Positions 23,987-31,990 of a stretch of 64,000 bases of DNA are shown piece by piece; the first letter of the stretch is position 1; every line of letters starts with the position of its first letter. Made by a program: the position numbers and the translations under genes. Below the pieces are notes generated by a model. That model worked only from the letters and a program-made list of their open reading frames with translations. It searched no databases and had not been told where the DNA came from. The stretch is from a virus: positions 1 to 64,000 of IMG/VR virus record IMGVR_UViG_3300029319_008466, one strand, 5' to 3'.

Positions 23987-24389
23987 TAGAAAATATTTAC
24001 CAACACTATCAGAACTGGTGGATAGGCTTTCAATTGTACAGTTAAAAGAAGTTTTTATTACAGAACACAAGGAAGAATATGCACAAGAGATATCTGATAT
24101 ATGTCACGATATTGAAATAATATTGGAAAATTCGGATAGTATTACTGCCGATACGGTGCGTGCAATTGTGGTTTTATCACAAATGAACTTGCATATTTGG
24201 CATAATGAATCAAACTATCGAAAGGGAATTAAAGATGGCAACAACCTTGAGCTTACCCATGGGTTAAATGGAATTCGCAATACGGCAAAAAACAAGATAC
24301 AAGAAATTGTTGGTGGTCGTAAAGATTACAAAATAGATTGTCTAGCGGCTGAGTTTAAGGATTGGGAAGTTAGTTGGAAAAATGATTAA
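23979..24389 (+). CDS. Hypothetical helical protein, 136 residues
   Basis: Mostly alpha-helical, without signal or membrane segment. It begins LPTLSELVDRLSIVQLKEVF and contains MNLHIWHNESNYRKG and GLNGIRNTAKNKI. Small proteins with a similar ELVDRLSI start occur beside LPS-type genes in marine phages; their function is unknown to me. It overlaps both neighbours by eight bases. Possibly a DUF4254-like or regulatory protein, but this is not supported by a clear motif. Confidence 0.6.
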   Translation: MSSRKYLPTLSELVDRLSIVQLKEVFITEHKEEYAQEISDICHDIEIILENSDSITADTVRAIVVLSQMNLHIWHNESNYRKGIKDGNNLELTHGLNGIRNTAKNKIQEIVGGRKDYKIDCLAAEFKDWEVSWKND

Positions 24390-24855
24390 GGATGTGAAGT
24401 ATTACGAGCCCGATGCTTATACAGATTATAGAGGTGATCTGTGGACTCTGTGGCAATCAGGAGATTGTGATTTAAGCTTTAATCATGATAAGGTTTCCAC
24501 TTCTCGTAAGAATGTGCTTCGCGGAATTCATGGCGATTTTAAATCTTGGAAATTAGTAACTTGTTTACATGGAGAACTGTACTTTGTAATGGTTGACAAT
24601 CGCAAAAATTCTGAAACCTATAAAATGTGGAATTGGACAATACTAAGCCCCCACAACAAGAAACAAGTTCTTTTACCACCTGGCGTCGGCAATGGTTTTT
24701 TGGTTTTAAGTGATCATTCTGTTTTTCATTATAAGTGGGCATATGAAGGAAAATACCCAGATGTACAAGATCAGTTTACTATTAAATGGAATGATTCGTC
24801 CATAAATATTGATTGGCCAATTACAAACCCTATTTTACAACCAAGAGATAAATAA
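24382..24855 (+). CDS. dTDP-4-keto-6-deoxyhexose 3,5-epimerase-like (RmlC family)
   Basis: 157 residues. The cupin core matches RmlC: YTDYRGDLWTLW, then the catalytic-His segment VLRGIHGD, then KLVTCLHGE, LLPPGVGNGFLVLSD and HYKWAYEGKY. RmlC-type enzymes epimerise C3 and C5 of NDP-4-keto-6-deoxy sugars made by 4,6-dehydratases. It is slightly shorter than the usual ~180 residues. Its stop shares one base with the next ATG. Natural substrate may be the product of the RmlB-like enzyme at 13303 or of GMD. Confidence 0.82.
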   Translation: MIKDVKYYEPDAYTDYRGDLWTLWQSGDCDLSFNHDKVSTSRKNVLRGIHGDFKSWKLVTCLHGELYFVMVDNRKNSETYKMWNWTILSPHNKKQVLLPPGVGNGFLVLSDHSVFHYKWAYEGKYPDVQDQFTIKWNDSSINIDWPITNPILQPRDK

Positions 24856-25487
24856 TGAATGTAAAAATACCACCTCATTTGCGGAAAGTGAGGGATGTAA
24901 GTTTAACTCCGCAAGAACTAATTGATTTTGAAGCAAAGGTCAGAGACTATTATGAAGCTGGTAAAATTAAAGGACCAATTCATTTAGCTAAAAACAATGA
25001 AAATGAACTAATACATATTTTTCAATATATCAGCAAAGATGATTGGGTTTTTGTGCCATGGAGAAATCATTATCAGGCGCTTTTGCACGGAGTGAATCCA
25101 GACAAACTATTAAATTGGATCATAGAGGGCAGGAGTATGGGCACTAATAATGTAAATCCAAATTTTTATGCATCATCTATTGTGGGAGGTATTATTCCTA
25201 TCGCTGTGGGTGCCGCTGTAGCCCTTAAGAGAAAAGAAACGACTCGTCGTGTGTGGTGTTTTGTGGGAGACATGACAATGGAAACTGGCGTGTTTCATGA
25301 GGCATATAAATATGTTAAGAACTTTGATCTACCATTACAGTGGGTTATAGAGGATAATAATATGAGCGTTCACACTCCTACCGAAATGGCGTGGAATAAT
25401 AAACAAAGAGTTCCTGAAGATGTAATCTATTATGAGTATGAAATGGGCTATCCTCATCACGGAACTGGCAAGTGGGTGAATTTTTAA
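24855..25487 (+). CDS. TPP enzyme, PP-domain subunit (E1-alpha/transketolase-N-like), short
   Basis: 210 residues. It has the TPP/Mg motif GD (G138-D139 in FVGDMTMETG) and the closing NN of VIEDNNMS, i.e. GD-x(~28)-NN. The N-terminal part has KGPIHLAKNNE and WVFVPWRNHYQAL, as in 2-oxoacid dehydrogenase E1-alpha subunits, though those are usually over 300 residues. The partner Pyr domain is the next gene. No E2 or E3 component was found, so it is probably not a dehydrogenase complex; a transketolase-like or decarboxylating step on a sugar or keto acid is inferred. Confidence 0.82.
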   Translation: MNVKIPPHLRKVRDVSLTPQELIDFEAKVRDYYEAGKIKGPIHLAKNNENELIHIFQYISKDDWVFVPWRNHYQALLHGVNPDKLLNWIIEGRSMGTNNVNPNFYASSIVGGIIPIAVGAAVALKRKETTRRVWCFVGDMTMETGVFHEAYKYVKNFDLPLQWVIEDNNMSVHTPTEMAWNNKQRVPEDVIYYEYEMGYPHHGTGKWVNF

Positions 25488-25488
25488 A

Positions 25489-26025
25489 ATGCGCTATAAA
25501 GAAGAAATTATTAGAGCAATGAATTGGCTTGCAGAGAAAGAAGATACCGTATTTTTGGGACAAGCTTGCAAGGTCAGTGGCCACGCTATATCAAGTACTA
25601 TTACAGACGTTCCACAAGAAAAACGTATTGAGCTTCCTGTATTTGAAGAAACACAACTCGGAATATCTACAGGCATGGCTTTAGAGGGTTATGTGCCCAT
25701 CACCATGTACCCCAGATTTGATTTTTTTATTTTAGCAATGAATCAGTTGGTCAATCATTTGGATAAAATGAGAGACATGTCAAAAAATGACATGAAACCA
25801 AAAGTAATTATCCGTGTCGCTGTTGGGGCAAAAACACCAATTGATGCCGGACCACAACACACTCAAAACCATACTGATGCGTTGAGGTTAATGCTTACTG
25901 ATGTCAATGTTGTCGAACTTACAGAGCCAGAGCAAGTATTTCCATCTTTCAAAGAGGCATATGAAAGAGAAGACGGGCGAGCAACCTTGTTGGTAGAACA
26001 TGGAGAGTTTTATGTCTCAAAATAA
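25489..26025 (+). CDS. TPP enzyme, Pyr-domain subunit (E1-beta/transketolase-C-like), short
   Basis: 178 residues, two bases after the alpha-like gene. IELPVFEETQLGISTGMALEG contains the Glu that activates the TPP aminopyrimidine, followed by PITMYPRFDFFILAMNQL and GPQHTQNHTDAL, as in E1-beta. Normal beta subunits are about 320 residues; this one stops after the Pyr domain and lacks the C-terminal transketolase domain. With the upstream gene it forms a minimal two-gene TPP enzyme. Its last bases overlap the ColD-like gene. Confidence 0.82.
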   Translation: MRYKEEIIRAMNWLAEKEDTVFLGQACKVSGHAISSTITDVPQEKRIELPVFEETQLGISTGMALEGYVPITMYPRFDFFILAMNQLVNHLDKMRDMSKNDMKPKVIIRVAVGAKTPIDAGPQHTQNHTDALRLMLTDVNVVELTEPEQVFPSFKEAYEREDGRATLLVEHGEFYVSK

Positions 26026-27193
26026 ATTTAACTGGTCGTTAATTAATGACAACATCACCATTGAAGATAAGCTGGCAATGGTTTCGTTTATATCTGCACC
26101 AAATGTGAGATTTACAAATGGAGCCAAGGTCAGAGAATTCGAATCAGCATGGTCGGAATGGGAGGGTGTTAAAAATACCACATTTGTAAACTCTGGAGCC
26201 AGCGCCAATTATATTATGATGTCTGTCGTTAAAGAGTTGAAAGGCGCAGGCGAGGTTGTTGTTCCCCCTCTCGGCTGGGTTTCTGATATCTCTCCTGTTG
26301 TTAATTTAGGAATGACCCCTGTGTTTGTTGACATTGACCCTAAAACACTTTGCATCAGTTATGAAAACATAGTACAAGCAGTTACTGAAGAAACAGTGGC
26401 TATTGTTATTGTGCATGCTTTGGGGTTTAATGGTATTGATCAACGAATTATTGATTTTGCAAAAGAAAGACAAATCATACTTATTGAGGATTGTTGTGAA
26501 GCCCACGGCGCGACATATAATGGACAAAGAGTAGGTAGCTTTGGAGATATGTCTAATTTTTCGTTTTATTTTGGACATCATATTACTACAATTGAGGGCG
26601 GCGTTGTTTGTACAAACAACGACACGCTTCATGAGTATGTGAGACTTTTTCGTTCGCATGGCATGACGAGAGAAACATCAGCACAATTTCAAAAAGAATA
26701 TCAAGAAAAGTATCCTAATTTAAATCCGTTATTCACTTTTGCCGTACCGGGATATAATATGAGAAATGCAGAAATTAATGCAGTTTTAGGTCTGCAACAA
26801 ATGAAAAGACTTGATTACAATATCCAAAGAAGAATTGATAATATGAAATTATGGAATTCGAGTTTGAATTCTGCAATTTATTATACTGATTTTATTTTGG
26901 AAGGTAATAGCAACTTTGCATTGCCGCTTGTTTTGAGGCAACCTAATAAAGAAAGATTTAATAATATTTGCTCCATTTTGGAACAAGAGAGGGTAGAATA
27001 TCGAACGGGCACAGCGGGTGGTGGTAATCAAACGTTGCAACCTTATTTGGTGGAAGGTAAGTACGATTATAGAGTAGTCGGCGATCTAGATTATGTAAAC
27101 CACATCCACCACTATTCTTTATATATTGGGAACCACCCAGAATTAAAAGATAAACAAATTATTGAATTATGTAATAGGATTAACAATGTTTAA
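26012..27193 (+). CDS. Sugar 3-dehydratase of the ColD type (His in place of PLP Lys)
   Basis: 393 residues from ATG 26012, preceded by GGAGAG; an ATG at 26000 lacks such a site. DegT/DnrJ/EryC1 fold with NSGASAN (60-66), IEDCCEAHGA and FYFGHHITTIEGG, where H189 occupies the PLP-Lys position. This fits ColD, the GDP-4-keto-6-deoxymannose 3-dehydratase of colitose synthesis, which uses His and glutamate without an Fe-S cluster. The E1-type C-x-C cysteine pair is absent, unlike the RfbH-like protein at 11957. GMD at 29826 would give its substrate. Confidence 0.83.
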   Translation: MSQNKFNWSLINDNITIEDKLAMVSFISAPNVRFTNGAKVREFESAWSEWEGVKNTTFVNSGASANYIMMSVVKELKGAGEVVVPPLGWVSDISPVVNLGMTPVFVDIDPKTLCISYENIVQAVTEETVAIVIVHALGFNGIDQRIIDFAKERQIILIEDCCEAHGATYNGQRVGSFGDMSNFSFYFGHHITTIEGGVVCTNNDTLHEYVRLFRSHGMTRETSAQFQKEYQEKYPNLNPLFTFAVPGYNMRNAEINAVLGLQQMKRLDYNIQRRIDNMKLWNSSLNSAIYYTDFILEGNSNFALPLVLRQPNKERFNNICSILEQERVEYRTGTAGGGNQTLQPYLVEGKYDYRVVGDLDYVNHIHHYSLYIGNHPELKDKQIIELCNRINNV

Positions 27194-28145
27194 AAATAAA
27201 AGAGTGCTTGTAACCGGCGGCCACGGCATGATTGGTCGTGAGTTGGTGAAATTGTTGGTTGACCTTGGCGCACTTGTAACAGTCGCAGATATTAGTGAAA
27301 ACACAAATCTTGAAGGAGTTGAATATAAACAAGTCGATTTATGCTTTTTTGACCAATGTATGGAAGTTTGTAAGGACCAGGAGATTGTTTTTAATTTAGC
27401 GGGCATTAAAGGTTCTCCAAAAATGTGCGCAGAACAACCCGCAGATTTTATGGTACCCATGCTTCAATTCAACACAAACATGATGGAAGCCGCCATGAAG
27501 CACGAAGTCGAGTGGTATTTATATACAAGCTCAGTCGGTGTATACAAGCCCGCAGAAGTCTTAAAAGAAGACGATGTTTGGTCCACGTTCCCATCGCCAA
27601 ATGACAGATTTGCCGGATGGGCAAAAAGAATTGGAGAATTGCAAGCTGAAGCATATGCGATCCAACATGGTAAAAGCAATATATCAATTGTTAGACCTGC
27701 AAATGTGTATGGAAATAATGACAACTTTAATCCAGCAAACGCCATGGTTATTCCTTCGTTAATTAGAAAGGCTCATGAAAATGATGTTCTTGAGGTATGG
27801 GGTGATGGAACGGCAATCCGTGATTTTATTCATGCCAAAGATGTTGCACTGGGAATGCTCCACGTTGTTGAAAACGGAATTACAAAGCCCGTTAACTTAG
27901 GTAGTGGAGATGGCGTTGCGATTAAAACTATTGCTGAAATTGTTGCAAAGAGATTTGGTAAGGAAATAAAGTGGCTAACTGACAAGCCCACAGGAGACGC
28001 CAGAAGAGTTTTTGATATGAGCAGGGCGTATGATTGTGGATTTAAACCAAGTGTTAGTGTTGAGAATGGCATTAATGATACAATTGATTGGTTTTTAGAA
28101 AATAAGGAAATAATCGACAAGAGATATAATGCCTTTACAAAATGA
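27186..28145 (+). CDS. Extended SDR sugar epimerase/reductase with altered active site
   Basis: 319 residues from ATG 27186, overlapping the previous stop by eight bases. GGHGMIGREL (11-20) binds NAD(P), YTSSVGVY (113-120) has the active-site Ser, and RPANVYG follows. The Tyr of Y-x-x-x-K is missing: the aligned segment is RFAGWAK, with A143 four before K147. Either a nearby residue replaces the Tyr or the chemistry does not need it. General type is UDP-glucose epimerase/GDP-fucose synthase-like; the substrate is unknown. Confidence 0.8.
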   Translation: MFKNKRVLVTGGHGMIGRELVKLLVDLGALVTVADISENTNLEGVEYKQVDLCFFDQCMEVCKDQEIVFNLAGIKGSPKMCAEQPADFMVPMLQFNTNMMEAAMKHEVEWYLYTSSVGVYKPAEVLKEDDVWSTFPSPNDRFAGWAKRIGELQAEAYAIQHGKSNISIVRPANVYGNNDNFNPANAMVIPSLIRKAHENDVLEVWGDGTAIRDFIHAKDVALGMLHVVENGITKPVNLGSGDGVAIKTIAEIVAKRFGKEIKWLTDKPTGDARRVFDMSRAYDCGFKPSVSVENGINDTIDWFLENKEIIDKRYNAFTK

Positions 28146-28869
28146 TAAAGTTTTAATCACCGGCACTAAAAGCGGACTCGGTAAGTATTTGTCAAAGCAG
28201 TTTACTGAGTGTTTTTGCCTCAACAGGGAAAACAAACAAGATGTTATAGATAAGGCGCTACAAGTACAATTAATTGTTCATTGTGCCTTTAACACAAAGC
28301 AAGACGCCAACACATATCAATTGTTAAAAGATAATATATTTTTAACAGAACAGTTGTGCAATTTAAGTTTAAGCCGCTTCTTTGACAACAAGTTTGTATA
28401 TATTTCTTCCGTTGATGTGCATAATAAGAAAAAAACAAATTATAACACCATGAAGCTTTATGCAGAGTCTATTGTTAAAAATCATTGTAATAATTATTTG
28501 ATCCTAAGATGTCCCGCACTGTTGGGTGCCGACATGAGAAAAAACAATTTTCTCAAAATTGTTGAAGATAAAAATCCTAAACTATCTTTGACAAAAGAAT
28601 CAAGCTTTAATTTTATAACACACCATGATATACTTAAAATCATAAGATATGCTTATAATAACAACATAAGCGGCACCTATGATGTTGTTTCGCATGGAGA
28701 TATTACTTTAGAACAAGTTGCCTCGATGTGTAAAAAATCTTGTTCATTTGGTGATTACACATACAATACACCAAACGTCACTAATCAAAAACTTCTTGCT
28801 GATTTTGATTTTATGAATAAAAGTTCTGTGCAAGTGGTACAAAAATTTATAAAGGAACACTATGGCTGA
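28129..28869 (+). CDS. SDR-type NAD(P)-dependent sugar reductase
   Basis: 246 residues. VLITGTKSGLGKYL is the dinucleotide motif, YISSVDVH has the Ser, and NYNTMKLYAE supplies Y-x-x-x-K. RCPALLG is the RmlD/epimerase 'RPxxVYG'-equivalent. It is shorter than the extended SDRs around it (about 320 residues) and close to RmlD-like reductases in layout. It overlaps neighbours by 17 and 8 bases. Probably a ketoreductase acting on a sugar nucleotide. Confidence 0.72.
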   Translation: MPLQNDKVLITGTKSGLGKYLSKQFTECFCLNRENKQDVIDKALQVQLIVHCAFNTKQDANTYQLLKDNIFLTEQLCNLSLSRFFDNKFVYISSVDVHNKKKTNYNTMKLYAESIVKNHCNNYLILRCPALLGADMRKNNFLKIVEDKNPKLSLTKESSFNFITHHDILKIIRYAYNNNISGTYDVVSHGDITLEQVASMCKKSCSFGDYTYNTPNVTNQKLLADFDFMNKSSVQVVQKFIKEHYG

Positions 28870-29833
28870 AAAACAAAAAATGTTAATCTGCGGTGCTACA
28901 GGGTTTATAGGGAGAAATTTACTTGAAAGGTATTGCTATGACGAAAAATATTCAGTTCGAGCAGTTTATAACATAAAACCAGCGCTGGAACAATACAATG
29001 TAGAGTGGGTTCATGCTGATTTAAACAATATTAAAGATGTAAGGCGCGTTTTGCAGGATATCGATATTGTGTTACAGTTTGCGGCAACAACATCTGGGGC
29101 GAACGATATTATTAATCGTCCGCACATACATGTTACAGATAATGCTGTCATGAATAGTTTGATTTTAAGAGAATGTTACGAACAGCATATAAAACACGTT
29201 GTTTTTCCAAGCTGTACGGTCATGTACCAACCAGCAGATTATGCTCAAAAAGAATCTGATTGGAATGCACAGGATGAAATATTTCACACCTATTTTGGAG
29301 TTGGAAATACAAAAGTATATATTGAGAAAATGTGTGATTTCTTTTCTAGATTAGGCAGGACTAAACACACAGTGATGAGACATTCAAACATGTATGGACC
29401 TTATGATAAATATGACTTGGAGCGCTCACATGTTTTTGGCGCAACAGTAACAAAGGTTATGACAAACACAAGTGGCATTCTTAATGTTTGGGGCACCGGG
29501 GAAGGCGCAAGAGACCTGTTGCATGTAGATGATTTAGTTAACTTTATTGATTGCGCTATAGAGAAGCAAGAATCTAATTATGAACTCTTTAATGTTGGGC
29601 TGGGCAAAGCTACAAAAATAATAGATTTAATCAAAAGCATTATTCATCATTCAGGAAAAAACCTGCAAATAGAATATGATTTATCTAAACCTACAATACC
29701 CACTTCTTTGTTTCTTGATTGTACAAAGGCAAAAGAACTTCTCGGGTGGGAGCCACAAATCTCTATAGATAAGGGAATTGTTAGAACATTACAGTGGTAT
29801 AAAAATAACATTATGGATAAAACAAATGAGTAA
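28862..29833 (+). CDS. Extended SDR, GDP-fucose-synthase-like
   Basis: 323 residues. CGATGFIG (10-17) binds NAD(P), FPSCTVMYQP (115-124) resembles the GFS/ColC active-site segment SSCIYP, and MYGPYDKYDLERSHV matches the GDP-fucose synthase stretch after the active site. The Y-x-x-x-K motif is not canonical: the Lys of GVGNTK (K151) has Val at the Tyr position, with Tyr at 144. ColC and GFS reduce and epimerise GDP-4-keto sugars, so this is the likely partner of the ColD-like and GMD enzymes. Confident family, uncertain substrate. Confidence 0.78.
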   Translation: MAEKQKMLICGATGFIGRNLLERYCYDEKYSVRAVYNIKPALEQYNVEWVHADLNNIKDVRRVLQDIDIVLQFAATTSGANDIINRPHIHVTDNAVMNSLILRECYEQHIKHVVFPSCTVMYQPADYAQKESDWNAQDEIFHTYFGVGNTKVYIEKMCDFFSRLGRTKHTVMRHSNMYGPYDKYDLERSHVFGATVTKVMTNTSGILNVWGTGEGARDLLHVDDLVNFIDCAIEKQESNYELFNVGLGKATKIIDLIKSIIHHSGKNLQIEYDLSKPTIPTSLFLDCTKAKELLGWEPQISIDKGIVRTLQWYKNNIMDKTNE

Positions 29834-30839
29834 AAAAGTTGCGCTAATTACTGGAATAACGGGAATGGTTGGTTCCCATCTGGTTGATTATTTGCTTGAC
29901 AATACCGATTGGCAAATCCATGGATTTCTAAGATGGAATGATAGGCTTGATAATATAGAACATTTAATTCCCTTAATCAACAAAGAAGAAAGAATAAAAT
30001 TATTTTATGGAGATCTTAACGATCTAAGTTCTTTGCTTACTTTGGTCCAGAGTTCTAATCCAGATTATGTTTTTCACTTGGCAGCGCAAAGTTACCCTCG
30101 AACAAGTTTTGATGCACCTTTAGAAACATTAGAAACAAACATCTTAGGTACGGCAAAGTTGTTAGACGCAATTAGAACCCTGGGTAAGAATCCGATAATT
30201 CACGTCTGTGCCTCATCCGAGGTTTTTGGGCGCGTACCAAAAGAGTTTTTGCCAATTCACGAAGATGTAACTTTCCACCCAGCTTCTCCTTACGCTATAT
30301 CTAAAGTTGGAACTGATTTAGTTGGAAGATTTTATGCCGAAGCTTATGATATGACAGTAATGACAACTCGCATGTTTACACATACCGGCCCACGCCGTGG
30401 GGATGTGTTTGCAGAATCAACTTTTGCGAAACAAATAGCCTTAATTGAAAGCGGACTGCTTCCCCCGGTCGTACAAGTTGGCAATTTAGATTCAATGAGA
30501 ACATGGGCTGATGTCAGAGATGCGGTTAGAGCTTATCATCTGCTTGTTACTAAAAATCCAATCCCAGGTGAATACTATAATATTGGCGGTACATTTTCTT
30601 GCACCATAGGCGATATGTTAAAGTACTTAATAAGCTTGTCCACCGTAGAGCATATAAGGATTAAAACAGACCCTAATCGACTTCGACCAATCGATGCAGA
30701 TCTGCAAATACCTGATACACAAAAATTTACAAACCACACTGGGTGGGTTCCTGAGATTTCTTTTCAAAAAACAATGGAAGACTTGTTAAACTACTGGAGA
30801 AAGCAGGTAAAAAGCGGGAGAGGGTTCCTTAAGCGATAA
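29826..30839 (+). CDS. gmd: GDP-mannose 4,6-dehydratase (GMD) or close relative
   Basis: 337 residues from ATG 29826, eight bases inside the previous gene. ALITGITGMVGSHL binds NADP, CASSEVFG has the Ser/Glu pair, Y-x-x-x-K is in SPYAISKVG, and RMFTHTGPRR is typical of GMD and of the related GDP-4-keto-6-deoxymannose reductase (Rmd). Either makes or uses GDP-4-keto-6-deoxymannose, the precursor of fucose, colitose, perosamine and rhamnose. The substrate choice between GMD and Rmd is not settled by the motifs. Confidence 0.83.
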   Translation: MSKKVALITGITGMVGSHLVDYLLDNTDWQIHGFLRWNDRLDNIEHLIPLINKEERIKLFYGDLNDLSSLLTLVQSSNPDYVFHLAAQSYPRTSFDAPLETLETNILGTAKLLDAIRTLGKNPIIHVCASSEVFGRVPKEFLPIHEDVTFHPASPYAISKVGTDLVGRFYAEAYDMTVMTTRMFTHTGPRRGDVFAESTFAKQIALIESGLLPPVVQVGNLDSMRTWADVRDAVRAYHLLVTKNPIPGEYYNIGGTFSCTIGDMLKYLISLSTVEHIRIKTDPNRLRPIDADLQIPDTQKFTNHTGWVPEISFQKTMEDLLNYWRKQVKSGRGFLKR

Positions 30840-31583
30840 ATGAAACAATCAAAGAAAATACTTGTAATTGGTGAAAGCTGTAGAGACATCTTTAACTACG
30901 GTACGTGCAAAAGACTATGCCCAGAGGCACCTGCTCCTATTTTTAATCCACAAAATACAATTGAAAATGGCGGCATGGCTCTAAATGTGTACAACAATGT
31001 GGCATCCCTATCAGTCGAAGTCGATATTCAGACTAACAAAAATTGGGCAGATATTACAAAAACTAGATTTATAGAAACATCATCAAATCATATGTTTATG
31101 AGGGTCGATGTTGGTGATCACACATACACTTTAAGTGATATAAAAAATATTAAATATGATGAATACCATGCAATTATTATTTCAGATTACAATAAGGGGT
31201 ATATCAGTGAAGAGCAAATACAAGAAATATCATTAAACCACAATCGTGTTTTCTTAGACACAAAAAAGATTTTAGGAGCTTGGTGTAAAGACGTACATTT
31301 TATTAAAATTAATGAACAAGAGTATTTAAAAAACAAATATTTCATAACAGAAAACCTTCTTGATAAAACAATAATCACCCTTGGGCCCAAAGGGGCAAGC
31401 TTTAAAAATATTGTGTATCCTGTTGCAAAAGTCGAAATTAGAGACGTTGCTGGCGCAGGAGATTCTTTTATTGCCGGTCTGGTTGTTAAATACATTCAAG
31501 ATGAAAATATAATAGATGCAATAAAATTTGCTAATTCTTGTGCAACCAGGGTGGTTCAAAAACGAGGCGTGAGCATTGTATGA
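30840..31583 (+). CDS. hldE1: Heptose-7-phosphate kinase-like protein (HldE N-domain, PfkB family)
   Basis: 247 residues starting directly after the GMD stop. The ribokinase fold shows ILVIGESCRDIF, NGGMALNV for substrate binding, ISDYNKGYI, and the catalytic D208 in VAGAGDSF. This pattern matches the kinase half of HldE/RfaE, which phosphorylates D-glycero-D-manno-heptose 7-phosphate at C1. It is shorter than the ~310-residue HldE kinase domain. The adenylyltransferase half is the next ORF, overlapping by four bases. Confidence 0.82.
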   Translation: MKQSKKILVIGESCRDIFNYGTCKRLCPEAPAPIFNPQNTIENGGMALNVYNNVASLSVEVDIQTNKNWADITKTRFIETSSNHMFMRVDVGDHTYTLSDIKNIKYDEYHAIIISDYNKGYISEEQIQEISLNHNRVFLDTKKILGAWCKDVHFIKINEQEYLKNKYFITENLLDKTIITLGPKGASFKNIVYPVAKVEIRDVAGAGDSFIAGLVVKYIQDENIIDAIKFANSCATRVVQKRGVSIV

Positions 31584-31990
31584 CAACAATATGGACAAAC
31601 GGCTGTTTTGATGTGTTACATAGGGGGCATATAGAACTATTTAAATATGCAAAATCTTTGGGAACCAAATTGGTCGTCGGTATCGATTCCGACGATAAAG
31701 TGGCAAAAGATAAAGGCAGCAATAGACCTATAAATTACGCTAAAGATAGAAAGTTTATTTTAGAATCTATAAAATATATTGATGAAGTATTGATCTTTAA
31801 ATCAGCCCATGAATTAGAAAATTTAATTAAAAACACAAAACCGGATATAATGATAGTGGGATCCGATTGGAAAAACAAGAACGTTGTGGGTGAGCAATTT
31901 GCTGGAAAACTGCTGTTCTTTGATCGAGTCGGAAATTATTCAACTACAAATATTCTAAAACAAAAAGGAAACAACAACAATGACAAATAA
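31580..31990 (+). CDS. hldE2: Heptose-1-phosphate nucleotidyltransferase-like (HldE C-domain)
   Basis: 136 residues from ATG 31580. The nucleotidyltransferase signature TNGCFDVLHRGHIELF (H14-R-G-H17) is followed by GIDSDDKV and a C-terminal YSTTNIL, which corresponds to the S-T-T motif of HldE and glycerol-3-phosphate cytidylyltransferases. Next to an HldE-like kinase the natural reading is ADP- (or GDP-) activation of heptose 1-phosphate. In E. coli both domains form one protein; here they are two overlapping ORFs. This is the last gene of the sugar island. Confidence 0.83.
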   Translation: MTTIWTNGCFDVLHRGHIELFKYAKSLGTKLVVGIDSDDKVAKDKGSNRPINYAKDRKFILESIKYIDEVLIFKSAHELENLIKNTKPDIMIVGSDWKNKNVVGEQFAGKLLFFDRVGNYSTTNILKQKGNNNNDK

